In this document: positions 11,125 to 23,282 of the stretch, in pieces
Layout of the letters: every line of letters begins with the position of its first letter
Position numbering within the stretch: the first letter of the stretch is position 1
Assembly (NCBI GenBank): GCA_012295275.1
Contig: CM022678.1
Location: 17,850,278-17,914,277 of the forward strand
DNA: 64,000 nt
Direction: 5' to 3'
Source: Chrysomallon squamiferum
Taxonomy: Eukaryota; Mollusca; Gastropoda; Neomphalida; Peltospiridae
Notes under the pieces: model-generated
Database searches by the model: none
What the model was told of the DNA's origin: nothing
What the model saw: the letters and a program-made list of their open reading frames with translations, nothing else
Position numbers and translations under genes: made by a program

Positions 11125-12795
11125 TTACATTTTTACGATTTCTTTTCTCCTAGCGTACATTGGAAGCTCATTGTCAAGAGTGTGGCATTCTACTTCAAAC
11201 AGGCTTCTTATGAGGTTAATTTCTCTGTCAAACGTATTTGTTTCCCAGCTTTTTCTGAGGGTCTTTTCTAGATCTTTCTGAAATGCCTGAAATTCTGTCC
11301 TCTGAAGATTTAATTCCTTTACTTTATCTTCCAGAGCATCCCGTTCTGATTGCATTTTGTAAAAAAGATTGACTGGCATATGCTTGGTTGCTGTGAGACC
11401 TGAAATCTGTTTTTTCGCTTTTTTTTATCTTCTCATCGTGTCTTTCCAGTGCTTGTTTTGCCTGGCTTCTAATCTTTTCTAAATGGCTCGTGAAAATATC
11501 TTCATTCTTACCTGTTGTTATGGATTCATTCACTTCATCGAAAGTTGTATATATTTATAGATCGTTCTCTCGGTTTCCCAGTTTTATGAGATGTTCAGCT
11601 CCTCCACTTAAATGTCTACTGGCGAATTTTAGAGTAATCACAGTCCGATTGTCTTTCGCGCTTGATTCCCAGTCCGTCAGTTCAAATCCCACCGTAGCAC
11701 CCAAGCTCTGGAAATGTTTCTTCAGAAAACTGCGCATGTCAAAGTCATCAGACGTTTCTTCTCCTGTTTCGATATTTTATTTTTGTTTCTCCCTTTACTG
11801 ACTGACGAACAAGACAAAGACTCATTCTGTCAATTTTTGAGTCTGACTTGCCTCGGTTCTTTTCTTTAACGTTCGGCAGGTTCCGACTGTTTCCGTTCGG
11901 ATCAGCTGCAGACGTTGATGTATCATAATCGCAGTTTTTAGCGTGTTTCCTTGTTTTATCTGCTGACTTCTGGACGTGATCGTTTTGTGGAGTTTGTGAA
12001 GTATTCACGTTTTCTTCTTTGTCACGTTTTTTATTTGATTTATCTATTACGGTCTCTTCTACTCTATCATGTTTCTTTCTCTCATCCCTAGCTTTCTGAA
12101 CGAAGATTTTTTCTTTGGCAGATTTCTGATTTCTGGGACGTATTTCAGAAATCGACTGTGGGCGTCGACCTTCATTAGCGTTACTGCTGTTTCTTTCAAT
12201 GTGATTATCAGATTCCGCATTTTTGCTTTCACCTTCTGACCTTCCAAGACGTCTCGAGATACATCTGTAGTTGTATCTGCGATTGTCATTTTTTTCACTG
12301 CAGAGGTCAGCTTGAAAAGACGACTTAGTACAATTTCCCGGTTTCTTTATTGTTTCTGCAACGGACACGCCCGCTGACCTGTCATAAAGTGTGTCTGTCG
12401 TAGACGTGCTTCACAACAGCTTGCTCTGATTAGCACGTTAATTTTTTTATTCATTCATTCATTCATTGTTTCTCTGGTTGTATTTGCTTGTGAAGCATTA
12501 TTTCTTTTTGGGGTGTGAATATCTTTGGCGGTCGGTCGTGATCTAGCTCGAGATTCCGACTCCCGGTTTTCTTTGACTGACTTTTGCGACAGATCTTTTT
12601 CTGTAGGTGACTTTGAGTTTTTGCCTTCTGTTGTCTTTGGTCGTGTCTCTTTATTTTGTCGTCTGTGCCTATTGTAATACGTTCTTCAACTTCCGGAACG
12701 TCACGGTTTGGCGCTTGTTGTTTGTAATTGTTTATTTCGCAGTCGGTGATTTTAGCAGTTGATTGTTTCGACAAACCTTCAGCCATTTTTTTCAC
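11125..12795 (-). pseudogene. Intronless, decayed gene for a charged coiled-coil protein
   Basis: On the minus strand a chain of frames covers 1.67 kb: start MAEGLSKQSTAKITD (12786 down), then 12368-11748, 11737-11324 and 11379-11125. The parts connect only through frameshifts: near 12680, near 12450 beside a (TGAA)n run, near 11770, and in an A-run near 11425. A TAA at 11555-11557 interrupts one frame. The long middle is highly charged, rich in K, R, E, N and S (for example DERKKHDRVEETVIDKSNKK). It is followed by a globular-looking part (MRSFLKKHFQSLGATVGFEL) and a coiled-coil tail (MQSERDALEDKVKELNLQRT). I do not recognise the family. Absence of introns next to intron-rich genes suggests a retrocopy, although no poly(A) tract is seen; sequencing errors could explain some lesions. 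Confidence 0.5.
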
Positions 12796-12959
12796 AGTTT
12801 ATTCTTGTTTATTACAATTTATTTCGAAGAGGATTTAAAAGTAAGCAGATTTCTTTCCATCTTATAATGTTTTATTTTATTCTTTATTTTTTTTATTGTT
12901 GTTCTTATTGCTTTTTATTGTTTATTTATTTTATGGGAATTTTTTCTCGCGATTACTGA

Positions 12960-13500
12960 AGACCTAGATTATATCAGCGAGTCAGTGTCTCGTATTCTTA
13001 CTGATCCGAAAATCCGAAAACAGTCTACTGAAAAAGATAATAACAAATATATATATATATATATATACACACACATACACGCACCAAGACTCACACACAC
13101 ACACATATATGTATGCATATACATACCTATATAGTGATGAATTCATCGCATATTATAGACACCTACAAGGTACTCCAAAGTGATTTTCTGTCTGGGAACT
13201 AAAAGGTTGACTCCCAGCTATAATTATTGATCGTTTTATCATAGTTACATAACAAATTTGAAAAATTCATAACTCTATTACTTCTTGTACCTGTAAACAC
13301 AGTGAAAAGGTCTAGATGATGAAATTCATTTAGAAAAATCAGTTAGAAAATTTGAAACGGTATTTTTTGGGGGGTTATATAATAATACAAGTAAATAGGC
13401 CACAACTGCGCGTGCGGACCGGAAATTATGGCCAAATAACCGTAGAAACGTAAAACCGGTTCACGGGAAAATACCAACAATATCAGCGTGACAGACAGAC

Positions 13501-13594
<94 letters not shown>

Positions 13595-13734
13595 TGTGTG
13601 TGTGTGCGTGCGTGTGTTATATCTGTTATGGTTACTGGATTAATGGTCCCTATGACAACATCCTAGAACTTAATTTAATGTCCTGAAAGTGAAACTAGTT
13701 ACTGTATATGTATTATTATACAGACTACATGATT

Positions 13735-13769
<35 letters not shown>

Positions 13770-14060
13770 TAAATAATTACGTTAATTAATTAATAATGTT
13801 CATCTATTTGGCCTATATTACCACTAGTATGTATATATAATAATAATAATAATAATCATAATACAAATTTAACTTTTGCGAACGGAGACAACCGTAACAG
13901 AATATTCCATACAACCTCATTCAATGATGCGAACTCTTTGATAGGAAAAAAGCAGATTTAATAAAGATATTGTTATATTTGGCGACATACATTCTTGTTT
14001 GTACAAAAAATGACGGTGTAGCAGCCAGAGCGGAAATATTTTTGTCAAAAAATGTTTTGA
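12960..14060. other. Microsatellite-rich spacer
   Basis: Holds AT/AC runs at 13050-13110, (AG)n followed by (GT)n at 13506-13615, (AAT)n at 13735-13772 and a second AAT run near 13840. No exon is apparent. Confidence 0.7.
13506..13615. repeat. (AG)n-(GT)n microsatellite
   Basis: About 85 bp of AG dinucleotides continue into GT dinucleotides ending in GCGTGCGTGTG. Confidence 0.95.
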
Positions 14061-14079
14061 GAGGTTACACTTTTATTAA

Positions 14080-14666
14080 TAGATATAAAAAAGGATACTA
14101 TGTAAACAGTTTTTGAAATGTTTTAAATATATTTATAAATGCATTGTTCTAGAAGTGTATTTCTGTGCAATCCCGAATGCTTCTGTATCCGATTTTATAA
14201 TGTTTTATAGATGAATAAATGTTTAGTAAAAAACAGCGGAGAACTAGCGAATTGGATTAAAAGATCAACCGGACAAAGCACTCTCTTGTACAGATTAAAT
14301 AAATTCTAATGAAATTAGAAAATGATTATTTTTTAAAATAAAATAAAATACCAAAGCTAACTCGATTTCTACTTCTAAATATATGCATAAATACATAAAA
14401 ACAATCACATATATAAATGATGATGTTTGTGTGTCTGTTTGTGGGTTTGATGTGTCTAGTCGACATATTTATATTTCCCGCCGATCTTTCTACGTCACTG
14501 CAAATCTTTAATTGAAAATTATTTCGTCATTTTTAAATAGAAATCCATGGCTGAAAAATGCAATCGTTTTGAAGAAAGCGATGGCTTATTTCAATAGTTT
14601 TTTTGCAAAAGAATTTCATTGTTTTACGATTTGTTGTATTTATAAAAATAAATGTTTGTTTAGGTA

Positions 14667-14708
<42 letters not shown>

Positions 14709-15571
14709 GTGTGTGTGTGTGTGTGTGTGTTATTGTTTTATTTATTTATTTTTTTATTTATTTGTTTATTTCTTTATTTATTTCTTTATTTATTTTTATT
14801 TTATTTTATTTTATTTTAAAGCTACCGAATTAAAATCCCAACAGAAAAACTGCTTCATCCACATCCTGATAAAGGTGAGACAAGAATCATATTTGAATTT
14901 TATTTCATTTGAAATGGTCTCAAATTTTGAAATGCTTTCAGTGTTTCTTAAAAAAATGGAGAAATAAACAAACAGGAATAAAAAGAAGCCCATAAACATA
15001 AATCAGAATAGTGACATATATAATGTATGGCTCATACCTAGGATGCCACCAAACGATTTTTGTTCTGATAAAATTATTTAAAAGATGTTTGTATAGGGGT
15101 GAACTGTCAGTGTTTGACATAGGCATGGTTTATTTTAGATACGTCTTTGAATGCAAAAGAACCAATTAATAAATTTTAGCTTTTAAAAATACGTTAGTGA
15201 GTTTTCAGCAGAGTGTCTTAGATACTTCTGTCTTATTAGTTCATATTTGTCTTTTAGAACGAATTCATCCAAGAAAACGAAAACGCAAGGTAAATTAAAA
15301 ACGACGTTAAAATAATCTTTTAAATTGTTTTAAATCTCGAAAAAAAAATAACAATTCAGAACTATGTTTTAAATTTTGTTGTAAAAGAAAGTAATAGTAA
15401 ATGATAGTAGATATGAAAGACGTATAAAGATAATAAAATGATGACAATTTGATTTAAACACTGAAATAATATTTACATTATGAAAAATTAAAATGTAATT
15501 TGATATTCAGTCTTGCTACAACGACATATTGTTTTCATCTACATCCAGTGCTTATGAATTATAAAGGTTTT

Positions 15572-15602
<31 letters not shown>

Positions 15603-15745
15603 AACTTTTCTACCCAGTGTTACTACACTTGAAAAGTTTTAATATGTTCTTTTTTTCATTTGTTTTTGTTTACATTTTCAGATTTTTTTTTTTTTTTTTT
15701 TGTTTTGTTTTTTTTTTTTGTCAAATTTTATATATTTTAATACAA
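14080..15745 (+). repeat. Segmental duplicate A (partner 50852-52170)
   Basis: The sequence is parallel to 50852-52170 in the same orientation, from GATACTATGTAAACAG to the region near TATATATTTTAATA. The main differences are about 60 bp at 14206-14268 missing from the partner, and the length of the GT/ATTT microsatellites. The segment contains two small conserved exons (14821-14873 and 15258-15290), so gene sequence was copied. Confidence 0.85.
14668..14730. repeat. (GT)n microsatellite followed by (TTTA)n
   Basis: About 60 bp of GT with one interruption, continuing into a T-rich ATTT tract up to the exon acceptor at 14820. The duplicate at 51140-51235 has a shorter version. Confidence 0.9.
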
Positions 15746-15785
15746 ATGTAAATTTTAAATGTTTATTTCACAGCGACCATTCTAG
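14821..15785 (+). CDS. Small exons encoding a basic C-terminal tail
   Basis: Exon 14821-14873 (acceptor TTTTAAAG, donor GTGAGA) and exon 15258-15290 (acceptor TTTTAG, donor GTAAAT) join in phase as YRIKIPTEKLLHPHPDK then ERIHPRKRKRK. A third acceptor near 15773 (TTTCACAG) adds RPF and a stop. An alternative last exon after TTTCAG near 16219 would add RARKRHPKKAKKHFKK. The RKRKRK run suggests a heparin-binding, nuclear-localising or proteolytic-processing tail; the protein cannot be named from about 31 residues. Upstream exons were not found, so this is the 3' end of a gene or a fragment. The phase match and conservation of the reading in the other copy argue for real coding sequence. Confidence 0.45.
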
Positions 15786-16494
15786 TAAATTAAAAAAAGG
15801 AGTATTTGTAAGTTAGTTTTTTAAATTAATTTGTTCCTGTCTGTTTTATGACAGCATTGACTGTCTGACCACACTGAGGTGGAGAAACATTTCCCTAGTC
15901 ACCTCCTTTACTCCTTTTTATCTTTACAGACCTAACACAATAGAAATATGCTGTAATAAAATCGTTTATCATTGTTAATCTTCATGTATTTAGTCATTTC
16001 ATATCCTAACAACATAAATGTATTTGTCTTGACTCATTATTTTATTACATTGTGTCACTTTTCACTTGATTCACTTTAATCACTCTTTAATACAGTTTTA
16101 AACAGACACGCACACACATTAATATTAATAATCAAAAGAAATGTTACCACAGTACAATTGAAATTTCACAAATATATTAAAACATATTTACTTTCATATG
16201 TTTTTATTTAACATTTCAGCGCGCCAGGAAAAGACACCCGAAAAAAGCAAAAAAACATTTCAAGAAAGTAATATTCTACCATTACCTGTATATAATAAAG
16301 AAGTCAAATCTTCGTGATTCTTAGAATTTACATTTAACTGAAAAAAACATAAATAACAAACACTGCAAATAAAAGAAGAAATCCCGCTTCACACCGAAAT
16401 AAAAAATTATATGAGAGTAATCTCCCTTCAGCTATAGTTTCTTTCTTTCTTCTGTTTGTGGGGTTCTCGGTGTACGTTATTGCACACCAAAGAA

Positions 16495-16715
16495 AATCGC
16501 TGATAACGAAACGTCGTATATAGCTGTATAATGAGTAATAAATGTAAATGTGTAGGTACGTTCCAGGAATATCAGTTTACTATAAACAATATACCGTATC
16601 TATTAATATGTGATAAATAACTAAAATATAAACAATAAAAATAAATACAGTGGACACTGTCAAAACCGGATGATTCATTGAGACCAACGTGATATATCAC
16701 GTTTTAGTTTGTTTT
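16495..16715. repeat. Duplicate of 43670-43870, next to P4H-like fragment
   Basis: GTCGTATATAGCTGTATAAT through AAAACCGGATGATTCATTGA is nearly identical to 43677-43860. In both places it lies just downstream, on the minus strand, of a prolyl-4-hydroxylase-like exon, so the pair defines one duplicated gene end. Confidence 0.85.
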
Positions 16716-16803
16716 ACCGTTTTAGACAGAGTGCAGATTTCTAAAGATTAAAATAACATAAAACTGGAATATTTTTTTTTTTATTACAAATGTTAATGGT
16801 CTA

Positions 16804-17240
16804 TCAGTTGTCAGAAGATAAACAGTCTGTCATGATGACCGTTTTTTTTTCGTTTTTCTTTCTATAAAGTGGCATTCTCTGTTTTATGGCTTTTAACGTT
16901 TTCACCATGACATTTTTTTCATCGAAAATTGTTTTTTTTTTAACTCTGGCATTTTTTTTTTTTTTTTTCCTACCTTTTGATATACTTGAATACTTTTTCC
17001 TTCTGTTCGGAGGACGTTCTAGTCCACGAGCTACCATTAACTGTTCATTTGTCAAATTTAAAACGTGTTCTATCTGTCCCGATAATTCTCTACCGTGTAT
17101 GTCATAGTCATGAAGTTCTAACCGAGATACGTTCTGAATTTGTTCTGTTCTTACTTTCTCAAGACTTATCTCAAAAGATATGTACAAAAATTTCTGTTCT
17201 TTTATCAAAAGTATCTTTTTTAAATTCCAGGAAATGCGCT
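16804..17240 (-). pseudogene. Prolyl 4-hydroxylase alpha-like fragment, copy 1
   Basis: The minus-strand frame reads FEISLEKVRTEQIQNV, then HDYDIHGRELSGQIEHVLNL and TNEQLMVARGLE. This is the paralogue of 43853-44107, where the same stretch follows a recognisable P4HA N-terminal domain. A donor-like GTAGGA follows YSSISK, and the lysine-rich continuation is probably intron. The upstream exon with signal peptide and N-domain is absent here, and no catalytic dioxygenase domain (HxD...H) is seen. It is therefore a fragment or an isolated exon. The family assignment rests on the other copy. Confidence 0.45.
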
Positions 17241-17449
17241 GGGTATATTTTAGAAAAATACTTTTTCTAAGCTGGAGTCAGTGATAGGGAAAAAGATGAA
17301 AGTGATTTTCAATAATTACACCACAGCCTGTGTTTTTAATTTTCTGGTAATTAATATTTAACCAAAAAACTTTAAGAAATATTACTCGTCCTAATTAATA
17401 TTTTATTTATCATTTTAATTAGTATTATTGTAGTTGTTGTGTTTACAAG

Positions 17450-17451
17450 AA

Positions 17452-17482
<31 letters not shown>

Positions 17483-18522
17483 ATATGATTTTAATTTTAA
17501 TACCGACTGCACAATTTAAATAATGGAGATTGGATATTTATATCATATTAGGCGTATTATGTAGATAAGAAGGCGGCAGTTTAATCTGATATTTTAAAAG
17601 CTTCAGGTAAAATTTTACTGATAACTCGAGGAGAAACATTATTATTTAGTTGATAGTAAAGACATTATTGTTATGTTGTAATAGGATTAAATAAATGATA
17701 TATTTCGTCTAGCTAACTGAAAATATCCTCATATCTCATAAAACACTAGTTCAGGAGGACAGGCATGTTTTCTATGATGTAACTTACAAAGTAAAATATT
17801 AACTATATAAGATTTCTCCTAGTAGAATAAAATGTACGTGAAATTATCAATATTTGTTATGATGCAAAATAGAGGAAAATATAATAAAACATCACGTTAT
17901 TTTCACTCAGTATCAGTTTATAATATAAACGTCGCTGGTTTTATGTATTAACGTGAATTAATGTAATCTGTTCTGCTGTTAATCAAATATCACATTTATA
18001 TGGATCTGACCTTTTATTTTATAGTGGCATTCAGCGCTGGACTTCTAAATTCAGAAATAAATAACTTAATGACTAGATATACAGGGGAAGCCCTCTGTTG
18101 TGAAATATGTTTCTGTTAAACTGAATTACAATTTCTTCTCAACAAAAATAAAAAATAAAAATAAATAATACTGAACACGTGGGAAGTTACACTTTACTTG
18201 AATCATAAAATTTGAGTTTGCAAAGCAGACGACATTAAAATTAAAATTCACAGAGATAAGCTAAGTTTTCTGTTTTGTAAAACGCGACGTAATTCACATT
18301 TTATATATAAAACCAGCGACGTTTATTGATACTTAGTGAAAATAACGTGATGTTTTGTTATGTTTTACCTCTATTTTGCATCATAAAAAATACAATCTTA
18401 CCTGAAGTTTTAAAATATCAGATTAAACTAGCGCCGTCTCAAATACATATATAATGATACATACTATTAATATCCAACATCCATTAGATAAATTATATTT
18501 ATTTATTTATTTATTTATATAT

Positions 18523-18569
<47 letters not shown>

Positions 18570-18575
18570 TTTCAA
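17450..18575. repeat. Long imperfect foldback (inverted repeat)
   Basis: Left-arm pieces pair with right-arm pieces in reverse complement. The (AAAT)n run at 17453-17485 pairs with (ATTT)n at 18500-18572; 17518-17610 (GCGGCAGTTTAATCTGATAT) pairs with 18395-18490; 17868-17945 (AAACATCACGTTATTTTCAC) pairs with 18300-18390. About 250 bp of the left arm (17611-17865) has no partner. The spacer is about 350 bp. It may be a foldback transposon or an inverted duplication; no terminal target duplication was identified. Confidence 0.75.
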
Positions 18576-18579
18576 TTAA

Positions 18580-19647
18580 AGATAATCAGTGTAAATAGAG
18601 GTATTCATAATATTTCAAGCTATTTTTGGTTGGATCTCAGTTTATAAAACTGAAATCTTGTTAATTTATAGAACGTAAATTCCGTCCAGCAATTTGTCCA
18701 TAGAAAACTACACTGTACGTCAAAGTTTCATGTTTCAGTAAATACTCAAATACGATTTGTATCATGACTTGACTTTTGGAAGAACAAAACTGGACAGCAG
18801 AATTTTTACTGAAACACGTGTTATCCAGACAGTCAGCTACACGTCTGCACAGCCCGACTTGTCTTCACAAGTTTCACCCAAACGTTTCTTCACAAAACAC
18901 TCGCCGTTGTACAGGACGAACAAGTACCACATTTCTTAAAATATTCTGGTTAAATATTAATCACCAGAAAAAAAAGCACATAATTAAAAATCACAGTCTG
19001 TGTTCTTCTTATTGAAAAAGTACCTTTCATCGTACTTCTGCTGTCTGGAAAAAAAATAATTCCTTTCTTACATAGAACACTTTGTCTGGAAGAGAAAAAA
19101 AAAAAAAAATAAAACGTTAAAAAAAATTAAGTTTTTTGTTAATAATGGAAATCTAAATCTAACTCTATGATCAACTCTACAGCTACTGTTGAAAAAAAAG
19201 GGTACATAACTCTCTATTTCTCTGCAGCATGTTCTGTTCTTTTTTGATTCACAGTTTTAGAGATTTAGTTTTATCTGTAATAATAATGTGATTTTGTTTC
19301 TTGTATAATCTCTAATACAGTCAATAAAAAATGATGTTAATCCACAAGCGCGCGCAATAATTCTGATTATCCACTGATCTTCTATAAAACAAAATATTTA
19401 TCTTGCGCATTCTGCGTTAGTAAATGTAAGTAATGTGTCAAGTTATAAAATGTCATATTATTAATCTATCCTCTTCTCACCTTTTCAAGTATAATCCTAC
19501 ATTGGTAATTAAAAAAAAAAAAAAAAAAATCCAGAAGCCCATTAATATGTTTCAATATACACCTCTCACCTACATACTAAATTATAAAAATGTTTTTTTA
19601 TTATACGATGTAAATGTTTGTTTATTTATTTTTTTTATTTATTTATT

Positions 19648-19740
<93 letters not shown>

Positions 19741-20270
19741 TAATTGTCTCGGTCATTCTCATTTTTTTTTTTTTTTTTTTTTTTTTATGTTCTGTTTGTC
19801 AATCAAGAGGATTGAAAAGTGGATATCTCCAGTGTACTTGTCTGTGTGAAGCTATAGCTACGTCATAAAATATATTGACATCCAGACTGGAGCGATGATG
19901 TTAACTTTTCAAGTGTTATGGACATTGAGAAGTAAAGAAATCGAATAAAGATTAAAATTTTATTTTCTATATATTACTATTGCTGTTGTCGTTGTTGTTG
20001 TTGTTGTTGTTTTATGTGTGTACTGTAGCATTATAGTAAACATTACAGGTGTGATTTTACTGTGAAAAAAACAGTGTACATTCAGAAATGTAGATTGGGC
20101 TTCCAGGTTAGCGTGTTTTTATAAACAACAGTAGAATTATATGTGAATATCGAGAACGCTTCCATACTAATGTGATATTTTATTAACAGAACTTGTTTCA
20201 CAGAACAGCTAAGTAGGAGTAATTTTACACGGCGTTATGAAAATAAGATGCAACTTCAGTACCGCCATCA
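18580..20270. other. AT-rich spacer with large (TTA)n tract
   Basis: No credible exon. 19086-19110 and 19505-19530 are A tracts, 19627-19742 is TTTA/TTA repeat, 19760-19786 is a T tract, and 19988-20010 is TTG repeat. Confidence 0.6.
19627..19742. repeat. (TTTA)n-(TTA)n microsatellite
   Basis: About 80 bp of uninterrupted TTA after TTTA units. The long leucine run seen in translation is an artefact. Confidence 0.95.
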
Positions 20271-20271
20271 C

Positions 20272-20401
20272 TATTTATGTTACATGTTTTATGTTGTAAA
20301 CAGAGGCGTAGCGGTAATATTATGTATTGAAAACACAGTGTATTGAAAAATAGAGGCATTGTTTTTTAATTAACAATATTAGATAATTTTATTTTGCATA
20401 A

Positions 20402-20437
<36 letters not shown>

Positions 20438-20505
20438 AAGCTTAATTTTTCATTAACAGGTATAACGTATCTAACAAGTTGAATAATGAATCAACGTTTA
20501 ATAAT
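20272..20505. repeat. Dispersed repeat (direct copy at 27648-27868)
   Basis: ATTTATGTTACATGTTTTAT through ACAAGTTGAATAATGAATCA matches 27648-27868, including an (AAAT)n run of different length and the AATAAGCTTAATT that follows. No coding sequence is visible in either copy. Confidence 0.85.
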
Positions 20506-20509
20506 GCGT

Positions 20510-21642
20510 ATTATTCTCATTTTTTTATTATTAAGATAGTAGAATTGCAGTTGAGAGGTGAGAGGCTAGATTAAGATGAATTAACTTCACCATGTTATTG
20601 ATATTTGCAAGTGCATCTTTCTTAAATACTAGAAAAGTCTAGAATATAGAGAAACATTAATAGACGTTTTTATTATTAAAAGTAAAGTGAAAAGGCGAGG
20701 ATGCGCGAGATGAATCTTGTTTATTATAACACAAGTTCTGTAAATATACTGCGCTGTTACAGATTAATTCTTAATTAACTGTAGAAAGTGATATTCTATT
20801 ATCTCCCCTAAAAATTAAATTGATAATTAGACAATTAATATTCAACTAGATAAAATCTAGAGAGCTATATATAAATGTAAAATATTACGGTTCTTTCGCT
20901 GAATTTAAATGTATTAGTATAAACAGGTCTGGTTGAAGCAAATAAACTATAAATATTGTCGTTCAGTTCCATTATATGTGGTAAACAGCGTTCATCATAA
21001 TAACAAGAACATTTTTTTGTTCATTACTGCAATACAAAGGACATTTCAGTTGCCGTTTACAGGGACAAATAAATAAATTTATTAATGTTAATATATAATA
21101 TCTAAGATCCTTCAGTATTTTAGGCATACACAGAACCTCTCCCAGTGAGATAAAAAATCATCGCTACTTTATTATCAATGTTTTCTGCAGTGTTTATCAT
21201 TTCTTTTACTGAAGTTTTAATTACAGCGACACCTGCACTTATCACTGTAATCTGAGAGGTAGATAGGTAGGTGGATAGACAGATAGACAGACAGATAGAT
21301 GGAGAGTGAGACAGACAGACATATATAGAGATAAATCCATAGACAGACATACAGACACACAGACAGATAGAAAAACCCAAAACTGAACTGAATAATTAAA
21401 ATGACCAATAAAAGAAAAGTTGTGAAAAGCGAGGTTAATGTGATATTATATAGTAATGCATGTACAAACATTTTCTTACAAGTTCATGAGCCTATGAAAT
21501 GTAAAATGTCTATCTCTCTCTATGTCCATCAATGTATCTATCTGTCTATTATTTAACTATATACATAAACACCATCTCACTGATATGAACTTTCGTATAT
21601 AACTATCCTCTAAGGCAAACACGTATACCAAACTATTTATTT

Positions 21643-21677
<35 letters not shown>

Positions 21678-21960
21678 ATCTATCTATCTATCTGTTTATT
21701 TGTTGATAATTGTTTCTTTCTTTATAATGACGACTGTAATACTGACACAACGACATTAACGATAAAAGCAGCAACACTAATTGCAATAATACTACTTAAA
21801 ATGATTAAAAAAAAAAAAACTATTAATTCATGAGTAGTTAGGTCCTCAAATTTGTTGTACTGATTATTGCTATATAATCAATTTTTACTACTAATAATAA
21901 TTAGTCCTAATCATAATACAAGTTAAATTCAAAACTTCAATAAACTAAACTCCTTGACAA
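20510..21960. other. AT-rich spacer with GATA/GACA-type simple repeats
   Basis: 21255-21375 is a degenerate GATAGACA tract, 21645-21672 is (GT)n and 21680-21700 is (TATC)n. Nothing else was recognised. Confidence 0.6.
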
Positions 21961-21963
21961 ATA

Positions 21964-22400
21964 TCACCCAAGAATATCTTTAAAGTCTGCACCAGCTGGG
22001 ATTTCAAGATTTGCGCAAGAATCAAGACAATACCAATTTGGGCACCCGTCACATCCTATGAACTCGTCAGAATTCATTCCATCATCAACTCTGCCACAGA
22101 GTTCACATTTTTCTTGTGTATCTACTACATCTCTGTCTTCTAGTTCAGGCTCATCACCATCAAAGTTTTCTTTGGCTGCATCCACCGGTTCTGCTGTAGC
22201 ATTCAAATTGAACTGCCGTTTTGACTTTGATATCTTCTGTTGTTGTTTTTTGTTGTAATTTTGCCTCTAAAACATTTGCTTTCTTTGCCTTTTCTTCCTC
22301 CTTCTTCTTCTCTCTGCCAACTCTTCTTCATACCTCTTGACACTTTCTTCTGTCAATTCCTCGGCATACCTCATCCTTTTCTTTTGATTTTGCCCCAAGT
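21964..22400 (-). pseudogene. C-terminal part of a protein with a Cys-rich zinc finger
   Basis: Minus-strand coding-like sequence. 22400-22265 reads as a charged helix (RMRYAEELTEESVKRYEEEL then RRRRR) that ends at TAG. In another frame, 22206-21964 encodes CELCGRVDDGMNSDEFIGCD, then GCPNWYCLDSC and a stop. The CxxC...CxxC...C spacing with an aromatic residue resembles the PHD/RING-like Cys-rich tails found on some transposase-derived proteins. A further minus-strand bit near 22640-22560 (LASGQFWPPRYIM) may belong. No transposase core or inverted termini were found, so a domesticated host gene end is also possible. The frame break suggests decay or an unseen intron. Confidence 0.4.
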
Positions 22401-22649
22401 GGTGGAGTAAAATAAAAAGCATATTTCTTGCCTAATTATCACATATTAATCAAGTTTCTTCTGCTGAACTTAAAAACCGATTATATGTTTACCTGTTTAT
22501 AATGTATCACTAACCTTATGTCTATAGGACTAAAAAATAACACTCACTTTTGAAACCTCAAAATGCAGTATAGCGGCTGCAAGTCATAATATACCTCGGA
22601 GGCCAGAATTGCCCTGAAGCCAGAATTACCCCAACTTATACTAGTTTTA

Positions 22650-23100
22650 AATAAAATAATTTTAGTGAATTTAGTAAATTCAGTGAATGATCTATATTCA
22701 GGAGACTTGAATTATTTTATTTTATTTTTATTTTTTTTTTTTTTTATTTTACTCAACACTCAGTCTTTTTTGTATATTTACCAACATGCGTGTTAAATAG
22801 AGTTGTTTCTCTTAGACCACGAATTTCTGAAATAGATTACTCCTCGCATATACGAGGTGACGGTAAATTAGATTTGTTGCTTTTAGATGAAAATAACCAA
22901 TTCTGTATAATGTTTTGTAGCAGACAGAACCAGCTTATTAACATTCCCTGCGTTTTCTTTTTCTTTTAACTAACCAGTTTCCTGTATTTTTGGTTTATTT
23001 AACGTGATATTATTATTTGATGAATTATTGTAAAATTGCTATTTCATTTAATGTTTTTCATTTATTTATTTAATTTATTTATTTCATTTACTTTGATTTA
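22650..23100. other. AT-rich spacer
   Basis: 22715-22750 is an ATTT/T tract and 23050-23080 an ATTT run. No exon seen. Confidence 0.5.
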
Positions 23101-23224
23101 GTTTAGTTGAAAAAAGTAGTTAGGAAAGGCGCAAAGATCACGGTTTTGTAATATGAACAACCATCTTTATCAGTGTAAATCATTAAAAGTTCAGAAAATT
23201 GACGTAAAATAATTGTATTTGGAA

Positions 23225-23282
23225 GTTTAAAAACTTCCGTGACCTCACGGAAACTTCCGATCGAAATCCAAGATGGCAGCAT
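23225..23282 (+). promoter_or_regulatory. ETS-like palindrome and YY1-like site over the start codon
   Basis: AACTTCCGTGACCTCACGGA forms an inverted pair of TTCCG/CGGAA (ETS-core) motifs at 23234-23254, followed by ACTTCCG. The start codon sits in CAAGATGGC, the core of the YY1 consensus. ETS plus YY1 near a start codon is typical of TATA-less housekeeping promoters in animals. The match is by eye only. Confidence 0.4.

Noticed and set aside
14512-14967. 151-residue frame in segment A
   Set aside because: It crosses a (GT)n and an ATTT microsatellite and uses the wrong frame for the conserved exon at 14821.
19433-19849. 138-residue frame with poly-leucine
   Set aside because: It is made by the (TTA)n microsatellite.
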